Assembly (NCBI GenBank): GCA_965219565.1
Contig: OZ244780.1
Span: 1,922,001-1,986,000 of the forward strand
Reading direction: 5' to 3'
Source: DAOUJI01 sp965219565
GTDB lineage: Bacteria; Chloroflexota; Dehalococcoidia; Lucifugimonadales; JAGWBF01
DNA length: 64,000 bases
This document shows, piece after piece, positions 52,265 to 60,260 of the stretch. Numbering within the stretch: position 1 is the first letter of the stretch; every line of letters starts with the position of its first letter. The notes beneath the pieces are model-generated. The model was not told the DNA's origin. It saw only the letters and a program-made list of their open reading frames with translations, and ran no database searches. The position numbers and the translations under genes are program-made.

Positions 52265-52692
52265 GACTGACCCGGGGGAGGAGTCGTCCTGGGACGCCTT
52301 CTCCGTGCGATGCGCACACGGACTTCGGCTCTGCGCACCGCAGCCACGGCACGTTCCAAGTCAAGGTCGGTGGTGCGGTTGGCGAGCCGTTCCTGCGCCC
52401 GCTGGACCGCCACCTGCGCCCTCTGCTCGTCGATCTCGTCGTCTCTCTCACAGGCGTCGGCCAGAATCATCACCCGGTTGGCAATGACCTCCATGAACCC
52501 GCCCGTCACCGCAAGGTACGTTTCTTCGCCGTCCTTACGCAGCATGATCTCGCCAGGTTGCAAGGCCGTCATGAGCGGAGCGTGGTTTGGGAGAATGCCC
52601 AACTCACCCTCGGCGCCGGGAGCAGTGAGAACATCTACGTCGTCGGAGTAGACTTCCCGCTCGGCTGTGATTATCTCGACTCGCATGGGCAT
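52261..52692 (-). CDS. atpC: ATP synthase epsilon subunit
   Basis: 143 residues. N-terminal beta-sandwich MRVEIITAEREVYSDD, APGAEGELGILPNHAPLMT, YLAVTGGFMEVIANRVMILAD, then the helical C-terminal part and a basic tail. Last gene of the ATP synthase operon, 6 bp after atpD. Central stalk subunit that limits ATP hydrolysis. Confidence 0.95.
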   Translation of the reverse strand: MPMRVEIITAEREVYSDDVDVLTAPGAEGELGILPNHAPLMTALQPGEIMLRKDGEETYLAVTGGFMEVIANRVMILADACERDDEIDEQRAQVAVQRAQERLANRTTDLDLERAVAAVRRAEVRVRIARRRRPRTTPPPGQS

Positions 52693-52698
52693 GGCCGG

Positions 52699-54093
52699 CT
52701 ACTCCGCCTGCATCCGCTGGGCGGTTTCGATAACCTCATCCATTGTGCCGGTCATGTAGAAGGCCTGCTCAGGCAGGTCGTCATGCTGGCCTTCCAGTAT
52801 TTCTGCGAAACCTCTGACCGTTTCACGCACCGGAACGTATTTGCCGCCCATCCCCGTGAAGGTCTCCGCAACGAAGAATGGCTGGGTCAGGAACCTCTGG
52901 ATGCGCCTGGCCCTGGCTACGGTTGTCTTGTCTTCTTCCGAGAGTTCTTCGATTCCGAGAATCGCGATAATGTCCTGGAGGTCCCTATAGCGCTGGAGCA
53001 CCTGCTGGACGCCCCGCGCCACCCTGTAGTGCTCCTCTCCAACGATCCTGGGTTCGAGCATCCTGGAGAATGAGGCCAGGGGGTCCACGGCGGGATACAG
53101 ACCTTGGGAGGCCAGCGCCCGCTCCAACGATACCACTGCGTCCAGATGGCCGAAGGTGGTGACAATGCCCGGGTCCGTGTAGTCGTCGGCAGGAACGTAA
53201 ATGGCCTGGAACGAGGTGATCGAGCCTTTGGTGGTGGACGTGATTCGCTCCTCCAGGGCTCCCATCTCTGTGCCCAGCGTGGGCTGGTAACCCACAGCCG
53301 ATGGCATCCTGCCCAGGAGCGCCGAAACTTCCATGCCGGCCAGGATGTAACGGTAGATGTTGTCGATGAACAGCAGCACGTCCTGGCTCTGTTCGTCCCG
53401 GAAGTACTCGGCCATAGTCAGACCCGTCAGGCCAATACGGGCGCGCACTCCAGGAGGCTCGTTCATCTGTCCGAACACCAGCACGGTGTTGCCCATGACA
53501 CCAGAGTCCTGCATTTCGTGCCACAGGTCGTTGCCCTCTCGGGAACGTTCCCCCACGCCGGAGAACACCGAAACTCCCTTGTGGACCTGGGCTATGTTGC
53601 GGATGAGCTCCATGATGATGACTGTCTTGCCCACTCCCGCTCCGCCGTAAGCCCCAATCTTTCCGCCCTTCAGGAAGGGAGTGACCAGGTCGAACACCTT
53701 GATGCCCGTTTCGAGAATCTCGGTGCCGGTTCCCTGCTCTTCAAAGGGCGGCGGCGCCCGGTGGATGGGCCAGGTCTGGCCGGCCTCCACGGGACCCAGG
53801 TTGTCCAGGGGCGTCCCTGTCACGTCGAACAGCCTGCCGAGGGTCTCCGGCCCTACGGGCACGGACACGGGGTTGCCAGTGTCGTCGGCCTCGACCCCTC
53901 GGGCCAGACCCTCCGTCGGGCCTAGAGCCAGGCAGCGGACCCAATTGTTGCCTATGTGCTGCTCCACCTCCAGCACCAGCTTTTCGCCCTGGTTGTCAAT
54001 CTCCAAGGCGTTGAAGAGGGTGGGCAGCCCGTCCGGCGGGAACTCGATGTCCACCACCGTTCCGATTACTTGTACGACCTTGCCTTTTGCCAT
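52699..54093 (-). CDS. atpD: ATP synthase beta subunit
   Basis: 464 residues. Walker A GGAGVGKTVIIMELI, FSGVGERSREGNDLW, Walker B DVLLFIDNIYRY, ALLGRMPSAVGYQPTL, AIYVPADDYTDP and the C-terminal FFVAETFTGMGGKYV. The catalytic subunit of F1. The family usually has Gln near the Walker B Asn-Ile-x-Arg (NIFRF); here NIYRY. Length typical. Confidence 0.97.
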   Translation of the reverse strand: MAKGKVVQVIGTVVDIEFPPDGLPTLFNALEIDNQGEKLVLEVEQHIGNNWVRCLALGPTEGLARGVEADDTGNPVSVPVGPETLGRLFDVTGTPLDNLGPVEAGQTWPIHRAPPPFEEQGTGTEILETGIKVFDLVTPFLKGGKIGAYGGAGVGKTVIIMELIRNIAQVHKGVSVFSGVGERSREGNDLWHEMQDSGVMGNTVLVFGQMNEPPGVRARIGLTGLTMAEYFRDEQSQDVLLFIDNIYRYILAGMEVSALLGRMPSAVGYQPTLGTEMGALEERITSTTKGSITSFQAIYVPADDYTDPGIVTTFGHLDAVVSLERALASQGLYPAVDPLASFSRMLEPRIVGEEHYRVARGVQQVLQRYRDLQDIIAILGIEELSEEDKTTVARARRIQRFLTQPFFVAETFTGMGGKYVPVRETVRGFAEILEGQHDDLPEQAFYMTGTMDEVIETAQRMQAE

Positions 54094-54121
54094 GGCTCCT
54101 CCCGAATGGGACTAATACATT

Positions 54122-54149
54122 GGAAACGAGGACAGGGAAACGAGGACAG
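54122..54149. repeat. two tandem 14-bp repeats between atpG and atpD
   Basis: GGAAACGAGGACAG occurs twice in a row in the 75-bp gap. No other signal seen. Confidence 0.7.
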
Positions 54150-54168
54150 TTCTTGTTGTGCTCGGGCC

Positions 54169-55032
54169 CTATCCTTCCAGGGCGGCGGCGCCGCCTATGA
54201 TGTCGAGCAGCTCGTTGGTTATGCTTTCCTGCCGAACTTTGTTGGCCACGAGTGTCAAATCGGACGCCATCTCACTGGCGCTGTCCGTCGCGCTTCGCAT
54301 CGCCACCATTCTGGCTGACTGCTCCGACGCGTTAAGCTCCAGCAGCGCATGGTATATCTGCATCTCCACAAACCGGGGAAGCAGCGAACCCAACACCGTC
54401 AGGCTGTCCGGTTCGTATATGTAACCCACGCGGCTTTCCGACGTGAGCTCAGCAGGTTCGATGGGCAGAAGCTTTTGTACGATCGGCCTCTGGAGGGTGG
54501 TGTTCACGAACTCAGCGTATCCCAGATAGACCTCGTCGGCATCTCCGGAGCTAAACTGGTCAATGACCATGCTGGATATCGGCGTGATGTCCGCCACCGT
54601 AGGACGGTCGCCCATGTTTATGAACACGGCCTTCACGTCCTGCCCGTACCTGACCATGAAGTCCCGGCCTTTGCGTCCGACGGTGATGAGGCTTACGGGG
54701 GCTTCCTGCTGAGCTATGAACTGCGCCGCTCTCCTGTTCAGGTTGGAGTGGAGTCCACCGCAGAGACCCCTGTCAGGGGACATAAGGACAAGCTGGACCT
54801 TCTTTACGGGCCTAACCTCCAAGAGAGGGTGAGGAGTCCCGGACTCTTCACCGGGTTGAGCGGCCAAGTCGGCGATTACGGCGCTTATCTTTTCGGAATA
54901 CGGACGTCCGGCGAGGACCGAGGTCTGGGCGCGCCGCATCTTGGACGCGGCGATCATCTCCATCGCCTTGGTCACCTTGCCGGTGTTTTCGATGCTGCGG
55001 ATTCGCCGTTTTATCTGTCTTAGGCTTGGCAT
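54169..55032 (-). CDS. atpG: ATP synthase gamma subunit
   Basis: 287 residues. N-terminal helix SLRQIKRRIRSIENTGKVTKAMEMIAASKM and C-terminal LLELNASEQSARMVAMRSATDSA are the two coiled-coil helices of the rotor shaft; SPDRGLCGGLHSNLNR is the classic central motif. Follows atpA by 9 bp. Confidence 0.96.
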   Translation of the reverse strand: MPSLRQIKRRIRSIENTGKVTKAMEMIAASKMRRAQTSVLAGRPYSEKISAVIADLAAQPGEESGTPHPLLEVRPVKKVQLVLMSPDRGLCGGLHSNLNRRAAQFIAQQEAPVSLITVGRKGRDFMVRYGQDVKAVFINMGDRPTVADITPISSMVIDQFSSGDADEVYLGYAEFVNTTLQRPIVQKLLPIEPAELTSESRVGYIYEPDSLTVLGSLLPRFVEMQIYHALLELNASEQSARMVAMRSATDSASEMASDLTLVANKVRQESITNELLDIIGGAAALEG

Positions 55033-55041
55033 GACGTCCGG

Positions 55042-56571
55042 CTACTCTTGGGCCGCTTGCTCGGCCAGGAAGGCGGCTTTAAACTCGGCAATCGCCGCTT
55101 TCAGGGATTCTTCCGTGGACTCGCTCAGGTCCTTGGACTCGGCTATTGCCTTGCCTATATCAGGGTTGGCCGTGTCCAGGTGTTGTAGCAGCTTCACTTC
55201 GAACTCCTGGCACTGTTCCAGGGGTATGTCGTCCAGATCGCCGTTGTTAACGGCGAAGAGAATGGCGACCTCTTTTTCCAAGGGCATGGGTACGTACTGA
55301 GCCTGTTTCAGTATCTCCGTGCTGCGCTGTCCCCGCTCCAACTGCTGACGGGTGGCCCTGTCCAAGTCGGCTGTACCGAACTGAGCGAAAGTAGCCAATT
55401 CCCTGTACTGGGCAAGGTCGAGACGCAGACGGCCCGCCACTCGACGGATGGCCCTGGTCTGGGCTGCGCCCCCCACACGGGACACGGACAGACCCACGTT
55501 CACGGCGGGGCGTATGCCGGAGTTGAATAGCTCCGGCTCGAGGTATATCTGGCCGTCGGTGATGGAAATCACGTTGGTGGGCACGTATGCGGATACGTCG
55601 CCCGCCTGAGTTTCGATTATCGGCAGGGCAGTCATGGAGCCGCCGCCGTACTCGTCGTTGAGACGTGCGGCCCTCTCCAAAAGCCTGCTGTGGAGGTAGA
55701 AAACGTCTCCTGGGTAGGCTTCACGTCCGGCGGGACGCCTGAGCAGAAGGGACATCTGCCGATAGGCCCAGGCGTGCTTCGTAAGGTCGTCATAGACTAT
55801 GAGGACGTCCCTGCCTTGCTCCATGAAATACTCGCCTATGGCGGCGCCGGCGTAGGGAGCGATGTATTGGAGGGGCGCTGGGTCTGAGGCGTTGGCCGCC
55901 ACTATGATCGTGTGGTCCAAGGCCCCGTTTTCCTCAAGGCTTCCCAGCACCTGGGCCACTTTGCCCTGCTTCTGGCCAATGGCTACGTAGATGCATACCA
56001 GGTCCTCGCCCTTTTGGTTGATAATTGCGTCGATGGCTATGGCCGTCTTCCCGGTGGAGCGGTCGCCAATAATCAACTCCCGCTGTCCCCTGCCTATGGG
56101 GATCATGGCGTCGATGGCCTTAACGCCCGTCTGCACGGGAGTGTCTACGGACTTTCTGGTCACCACGTTGGGGGCGATTTTCTCCACGGGTCGGGCGCCA
56201 TCGGACTGGACCGGACCCTTGCCGTCAATGGGTCTGCCGAGGGCGTCTATAACACGGCCCATCAGGCCAGGCCCGACAGGCACTTCGATGATGCGCCCCG
56301 TGGCCCTGACGGTGTCTCCCTCCTTGACGGCGTTGGGGTCGCCCATGATGGCGGCTCCCACGGTGTCCTCTTCTAGGTTAAGGGCCAGCCCCAGCACCTC
56401 GTTGGGAAACTCCAGTATCTCGTTGTAGCGAGCGCCTTGGAGTCCCTGCACCCGGGCGATGCCGTCTCCCACTTCAACGACCGTGCCCACGTCCACCAGA
56501 CTAAGCTCAGCGCCGAACTCCTCTATTTGACGCTTGAGCACCGATACGATGTCTTGACCACGAGTGGTCAT
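55042..56571 (-). CDS. atpA: ATP synthase alpha subunit
   Basis: 509 residues. GIARVQGLQGARYNEILEFPN, Walker A GDRSTGKTAIAIDAI, VIYDDLTKHAWAYRQMSLLLRRPAGREAYPGD region (about 265-296) and PTNVISITDGQIYLEPELFN. Non-catalytic nucleotide-binding subunit of F1. Length normal. Confidence 0.97.
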   Translation of the reverse strand: MTTRGQDIVSVLKRQIEEFGAELSLVDVGTVVEVGDGIARVQGLQGARYNEILEFPNEVLGLALNLEEDTVGAAIMGDPNAVKEGDTVRATGRIIEVPVGPGLMGRVIDALGRPIDGKGPVQSDGARPVEKIAPNVVTRKSVDTPVQTGVKAIDAMIPIGRGQRELIIGDRSTGKTAIAIDAIINQKGEDLVCIYVAIGQKQGKVAQVLGSLEENGALDHTIIVAANASDPAPLQYIAPYAGAAIGEYFMEQGRDVLIVYDDLTKHAWAYRQMSLLLRRPAGREAYPGDVFYLHSRLLERAARLNDEYGGGSMTALPIIETQAGDVSAYVPTNVISITDGQIYLEPELFNSGIRPAVNVGLSVSRVGGAAQTRAIRRVAGRLRLDLAQYRELATFAQFGTADLDRATRQQLERGQRSTEILKQAQYVPMPLEKEVAILFAVNNGDLDDIPLEQCQEFEVKLLQHLDTANPDIGKAIAESKDLSESTEESLKAAIAEFKAAFLAEQAAQE

Positions 56572-56599
56572 GCTCTACCTCCCGGCATGTCGACCGGAC

Positions 56600-57151
56600 T
56601 CATGCCCCGGTCTCCATAGTCTCTCTTTGCAGCTGTCTGCCCATTCTCTCCAGGCGGGTCCTGGCGCTTCCATCGATGAGCTTGTCGCCTACCCGCATAA
56701 CTAGGCCACCCAGTATTTCCGAGTCCACCTGGATATGAAGCTCCACTTCTTTCTCAAGCAACTGTTCCAGGAAATTCTTGACCCGGTCTTTTTCCACGTC
56801 GTCCATGTCCACCGCAGACCAGACCTCCACGTCTTCCCTGCCCCGCCTCTGGTTCAGCAGCCTCAAGTACCACTCCTCCACCTGCCCTACCTGGTCGGTG
56901 AGACCCCTGGATATTAGAAGGGACACGAGGTTCTGGACTATAGGGTCGGCTGATGAAAAGGCCTCGCTGATGACCTGCAACTTATTGGCCAGAGGGACTT
57001 TAGCGTGCTGTAGGAAGTCCCTCAGCTCGTTGTCCTTGACGGCCTCGGATATGACCGCCAGGTCCCCGGCCCATTCATCAACCCGGTCCCTATCCACGGC
57101 CAAATCGAATATGGCCTGCGCGTACCTCTTTGCTGACGTGCTCTTGGGCAT
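56600..57151 (-). CDS. atpH: ATP synthase delta subunit
   Basis: 183 residues. AKRYAQAIFDLAVDRDRVDEW, FLQHAKVPLANKLQVISEAF, and the C-terminal LVMRVGDKLIDGSARTRLERM. Connects the peripheral stalk to F1. Located 28 bp before atpA. Confidence 0.93.
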   Translation of the reverse strand: MPKSTSAKRYAQAIFDLAVDRDRVDEWAGDLAVISEAVKDNELRDFLQHAKVPLANKLQVISEAFSSADPIVQNLVSLLISRGLTDQVGQVEEWYLRLLNQRRGREDVEVWSAVDMDDVEKDRVKNFLEQLLEKEVELHIQVDSEILGGLVMRVGDKLIDGSARTRLERMGRQLQRETMETGA

Positions 57152-57160
57152 GGTCGGGCG

Positions 57161-57661
57161 CTACTCCCTGGGCATCCGTTCGCCCTCTTCCAAGACCTGG
57201 GCTATCAGTTCGCCGTGGGCTGTGCGGTCCAGGGAGCGTTGAATCACCCGCTCGGCGGCGGTCATGGCCAGGTCCGCAAAATGGCCTCTGACCTCGGCCA
57301 CTGCGGCGTCCCGTTCCCGTTGAATCTCTTCACGGGCCCTGGCCACCAGGGCATCGGCGTCCTGGCGGGCACGAGCTTCCTCTTGTTCCCTGAACTGCTC
57401 AGCGGCGGTACGGGCCTGGTCCAGCAGTCTCTGCCCTTGCAGTCTCGCCTCGTTCAACTGTTGCTGTGTGTCGGCCTGGGACGCGGCAGCTTCCTCACGG
57501 GCTCTGTCTGCGGCCTCAAGGCTCTCCTTAATCCGTTCCGACCTCTGATCTATCATCCTCAAGATGGGCTTGTAGGCGACCAGGTAGAGCAACACCAGAA
57601 GTATGGCGAAGTTCACCAAATAGATAATTAGTGTAGGAACGTGAAGTCCTAAGCTCTCCAC
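57161..57661 (-). CDS. atpF: ATP synthase b subunit
   Basis: 166 residues. One N-terminal membrane helix (IIYLVNFAILLVLLYLVAYKP, about 12-32), then a long charged coiled coil (alanine- and glutamine-rich, LEAADRAREEAAASQADTQQ) forming the peripheral stalk, ending ERVIQRSLDRTAHGELI. Only one b-type gene is present, implying a homodimer. Confidence 0.94.
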   Translation of the reverse strand: MESLGLHVPTLIIYLVNFAILLVLLYLVAYKPILRMIDQRSERIKESLEAADRAREEAAASQADTQQQLNEARLQGQRLLDQARTAAEQFREQEEARARQDADALVARAREEIQRERDAAVAEVRGHFADLAMTAAERVIQRSLDRTAHGELIAQVLEEGERMPRE

Positions 57662-57690
57662 GGCTCACCCCTACTTTGACGTTGTTCTGC

Positions 57691-57966
57691 CTAAAATACG
57701 AAACCGATCATAATCGCCGCGACCAGTGCGTAGATGCCCAGCGCCTCGGCGAAGGCGATGGCCAGAATCATATTCGTCTGTATAGCGCCCCTGGCCTCCG
57801 GATTGCGCCCTATGGCGTTCATGGCGGCGGCGCCCAATATGCCTATGCCTATGCCCGGCCCAATCAGGCCAAGCCCTATGGCCAAGCCTGCGCCCAACAT
57901 CTTGGCGGCGCTTTCACCTATTTCCTGTGCGGCCACGCTAGCGGCTATCAAGTGCAGGATCTCCAT
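57691..57966 (-). CDS. atpE: ATP synthase c subunit
   Basis: 91 residues, two membrane helices: GAGLAIGLGLIGPGIGIGILGAAA and MILAIAFAEALGIYALVAAIMI. The proton-binding acid is Glu in AFAEALGIY; no Na-binding set (Gln, Ser/Thr pattern) is evident, so proton use is likely. A slightly long N-terminus precedes helix one. Confidence 0.95.
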   Translation of the reverse strand: MEILHLIAASVAAQEIGESAAKMLGAGLAIGLGLIGPGIGIGILGAAAMNAIGRNPEARGAIQTNMILAIAFAEALGIYALVAAIMIGFVF

Positions 57967-58014
57967 GTTTCCTCCCTTACCGAATTGTGGTTTCCGGTCT
58001 CGCCAAGCTTTCGG

Positions 58015-58113
58015 TTAGTCCTGCCTGGACGAATAGATTGCGTAGATGCCGCCCAACGCGGCGGCGGCTATCCCCACAGTGGCTGCTGCTAACAACAGAA
58101 CGATTACGTCCAC
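58015..58113 (-). CDS. 32-residue membrane peptide in the ATP synthase operon
   Basis: GTG start at 58113 with a perfect AGGAGG about 9 bp upstream (in the 29-bp gap after atpB), TAA at 58015. The peptide is one hydrophobic helix (VIVLLLAAATVGIAAAALGG) with a short YAIYSSRQD tail. It lies between atpB and atpE and is below usual size cut-offs. No known small F-type subunit comes to mind; could be an assembly factor or chance frame, but the ribosome site and hydrophobicity favour a real gene. Confidence 0.6.
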   Translation of the reverse strand: MDVIVLLLAAATVGIAAAALGGIYAIYSSRQD

Positions 58114-58141
58114 AACTCTCCTCCTAAGGCGACTCTACGGG

Positions 58142-59251
58142 CTAATGCCCCTCTTCCTCGTGATGGGGGGTCATCGCCACGGCTGCAAACACCAAGGTCA
58201 GTCCGGCGAATATCAGGGCTTGTATGAACCCGACCAACAACTCCAGTCCGTACACGAACAGAGTTGCGGCGAAAGGCACCAGGAACGCCGATATTAGCAC
58301 CAGTATCTCTCCGGCGGTCATGTTGCCGAAAAGCCTGAAAGTGAAGCTGATGACCCTGACGAATTCGCTGAAGGCTTCCAACGGGCCTATAAACGCGAAG
58401 TCCAAGAACCCTTGGAACGCTTCCAGCGGCTTGAACCGGAACAGGCCAACGAAGCCCCGCTTAAGGCTCCCCACACGGATGAACTTGCCAAAGTAGGGGA
58501 ACTTTATCAGCCATAGGCCAAGGAACTCTACAAATACGAAGGACACCAGCGCCAGGGCCAGCGGCATGTTCAGGTCGGTGCCCGCGGGCCGGAGCAGGTG
58601 TATCGTTATGGTTTCGTCGCCAAACTTCCAGAAGCCTCCCTCTCCGTAGCCCAGAGCCTGGTACAAGGGAATCAGCCCTATCCAGGCGTTGAACATGACA
58701 AACAGGAATATGGTGGCAATGACAGGGAACACCAGACGCCCCTTGTCTTTGCCAACCACGCTCTCGACGAAGTTCAACAGCCCCTCGATGATGCCCTCAA
58801 GCACATTCTGGAAGCGGCCGGGGACAAGCTTCATTCGCCGCGTGCCGATGACAAAAACGATAATCAGCAAAGCCGACACCACCCAAGCCGACAGGATGGT
58901 GTTGCTTATAACGAACCCGCCGGGGAATGGGCCGTCATGGACCAGGGTTTCTCCGTCCTGCCCAGTTCGTTCGCCGTGGAAGTCATGGAGCTTGTCCGGA
59001 TGCTCCTTCTCCTCGTGCTCGGCGTCGAGGAAGTCCAGGTAGCGGTCGCGTTGGCTAAGGGGGAAGACAGTCTGAGCCGGGAGGTGTATGGAAGGTTCAG
59101 GGATGATGCCTTCGGCGGTCTTGCCCGCCGCCTTGTCTTCGCTGGACTGTGTAAAGGCTGCGCCGATGGATCCGGTGATGATTCCTGCAAGAAAGAGAGC
59201 CACCAAGGCTAAAAGCCCCAGAATGGCTAATCTCTTGGTCCCTGTGGACAC
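58142..59251 (-). CDS. atpB: ATP synthase a subunit with a long N-terminal extension
   Basis: 369 residues, GTG start directly at the end of atpI. Most a subunits have about 230-280 residues. Here a first helix (LAILGLLALVALFLAGIITG) is followed by some 80 polar, acidic and His-containing residues before the usual membrane domain starting near 110. The key Arg is present in TFRLFGNMTAGEILVLI, with FVFVEFLGLWL before it. A His-rich C-terminus (PHHEEEGH). The extension faces outside if the first helix inserts, as an anchored periplasmic part. Confidence 0.94.
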   Translation of the reverse strand: MSTGTKRLAILGLLALVALFLAGIITGSIGAAFTQSSEDKAAGKTAEGIIPEPSIHLPAQTVFPLSQRDRYLDFLDAEHEEKEHPDKLHDFHGERTGQDGETLVHDGPFPGGFVISNTILSAWVVSALLIIVFVIGTRRMKLVPGRFQNVLEGIIEGLLNFVESVVGKDKGRLVFPVIATIFLFVMFNAWIGLIPLYQALGYGEGGFWKFGDETITIHLLRPAGTDLNMPLALALVSFVFVEFLGLWLIKFPYFGKFIRVGSLKRGFVGLFRFKPLEAFQGFLDFAFIGPLEAFSEFVRVISFTFRLFGNMTAGEILVLISAFLVPFAATLFVYGLELLVGFIQALIFAGLTLVFAAVAMTPHHEEEGH

Positions 59252-59482
59252 TTAGGGGTTACCCCCCTTTTCGCCGGCGTCCTTATCGTTTTCCTTCAGC
59301 ATTGGCTGGACCAGCTTATATACTCCGTAGAAGGCGGCTGCCGTTCCCACCAAGACGCCCAGAAGTGTAAACAGGGGGCGGGTTCCCGTAAGGCTGTCCA
59401 GCCCAAGGCCTCCGAGGACTCCTACGACTATGCAGGAGGCAACGTACCAGCCTACGCCCACAAAGCGCAGGGCTGTTCCCAA
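59252..59482 (-). CDS. atpI: AtpI/AtpZ-type small membrane protein
   Basis: 76 residues, TTG start at 59482. Two hydrophobic helices (YVASCIVVGVLGGLGLDSL and LFTLLGVLVGTAAAFYGVYKL), the AtpI/AtpZ pattern with G-x-x-L-D between. First gene of the operon; helps assemble the c-ring or carries Mg/Ca. Stop abuts the atpB start. Confidence 0.85.
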   Translation of the reverse strand: MGTALRFVGVGWYVASCIVVGVLGGLGLDSLTGTRPLFTLLGVLVGTAAAFYGVYKLVQPMLKENDKDAGEKGGNP

Positions 59483-59507
59483 AGGGCACCCCCTAAAAAC
59501 CTAGGGA

Positions 59508-59536
59508 ATCCTATCACTTACCCTTGGGCAAGTCAA
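59508..59536 (-). promoter_or_regulatory. promoter of the ATP synthase operon
   Basis: On the minus strand TTGACT (59531-59536), 17-bp spacer, TAGGAT (59508-59513). A 15-bp palindrome AACAGGATTCCTGTT (59535-59549) overlaps the -35 and could be an operator. Confidence 0.55.
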
Positions 59537-59587
59537 CAGGATTCCTGTTAACGGCGAGCGGCCCAAACAACGCCGGGCCAAGTCGAT

Positions 59588-60148
59588 TTACGAGCTGCTC
59601 TGGGGCTTGTCGAAGTCTTCCAAGTCCAGGCTGTTGATGAAGTCCGTGAAGGCGGACATGCGGCGGAGGTCTTCTTCCTTTACCTCGGGGGCAACCCCCT
59701 CGCCGCCTTCCACGGGTTCCCCGGGCAGGATGGGTTTCCCCGTTTCCTTGTCCATCAAGATTCCGGCTTTTTCCAGCACCTGGTCCTCGGCATAGATAGG
59801 CACGTCCACCCTAACGGCAAGCGCTATGGCGTCGCTGGGGCGGGAATCGATTTCCAGGTTGTTGCCGTTCATGCTGATGGTGATTTTGGCGTAGAAGGTG
59901 TCGCTCTCCAGGCCGCTGACCAGTATGTGGCTGACAGAGGCGCCCACCGTTTCCAGCACCGACCTCAGAAGGTCGTGGGTAAGGGGCCGCGGCACAGCTA
60001 TGTCCTGGAGCTTGACAGCTATGGCGTCCGCCTCGGCGGGGCCTATCCAGATAGGCAAGTACCTGTCGGAGTCCTTCTCCTTCAGGATGACCACCCTCTG
60101 GTAGTTCATCATGCTTACTCTTATGCTGTCGATCACCATCTCAGGCAT
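59588..60148 (-). CDS. bifunctional nuclease family protein (DUF151)
   Basis: 186 residues from ATG 60148; an ATG-less leader to 60226 would overlap the promoter and is rejected. MPEMVIDSIRVSMMNYQRVVILKEK then RYLPIWIGPAEADAIAVKL and DSRPSDAIALAVRVDVPIYA are typical of DUF151/BFN proteins, which bind and may cut nucleic acid. An acidic C-terminal tail (EVKEEDLRRMSAFTDFINSLDLED) resembles the UVR-like end. Confidence 0.88.
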   Translation of the reverse strand: MPEMVIDSIRVSMMNYQRVVILKEKDSDRYLPIWIGPAEADAIAVKLQDIAVPRPLTHDLLRSVLETVGASVSHILVSGLESDTFYAKITISMNGNNLEIDSRPSDAIALAVRVDVPIYAEDQVLEKAGILMDKETGKPILPGEPVEGGEGVAPEVKEEDLRRMSAFTDFINSLDLEDFDKPQSSS

Positions 60149-60196
60149 TAGCGGGGACCCTCCAATCGGGTTCGGTGAGTGTTGACCGTGGGAATA

Positions 60197-60226
60197 ATTG
60201 TAGTCGTGGGGTCGTTTGAGTGTCAA
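60197..60226 (-). promoter_or_regulatory. strong promoter of the bifunctional nuclease gene
   Basis: On the minus strand TTGACA (60221-60226), 18-bp spacer, TACAAT (60197-60202), start codon 49 bp downstream. Confidence 0.6.
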
Positions 60227-60260
60227 CCCAAACCAAGTCGAAACAGGCGTGGTTGGGGGC

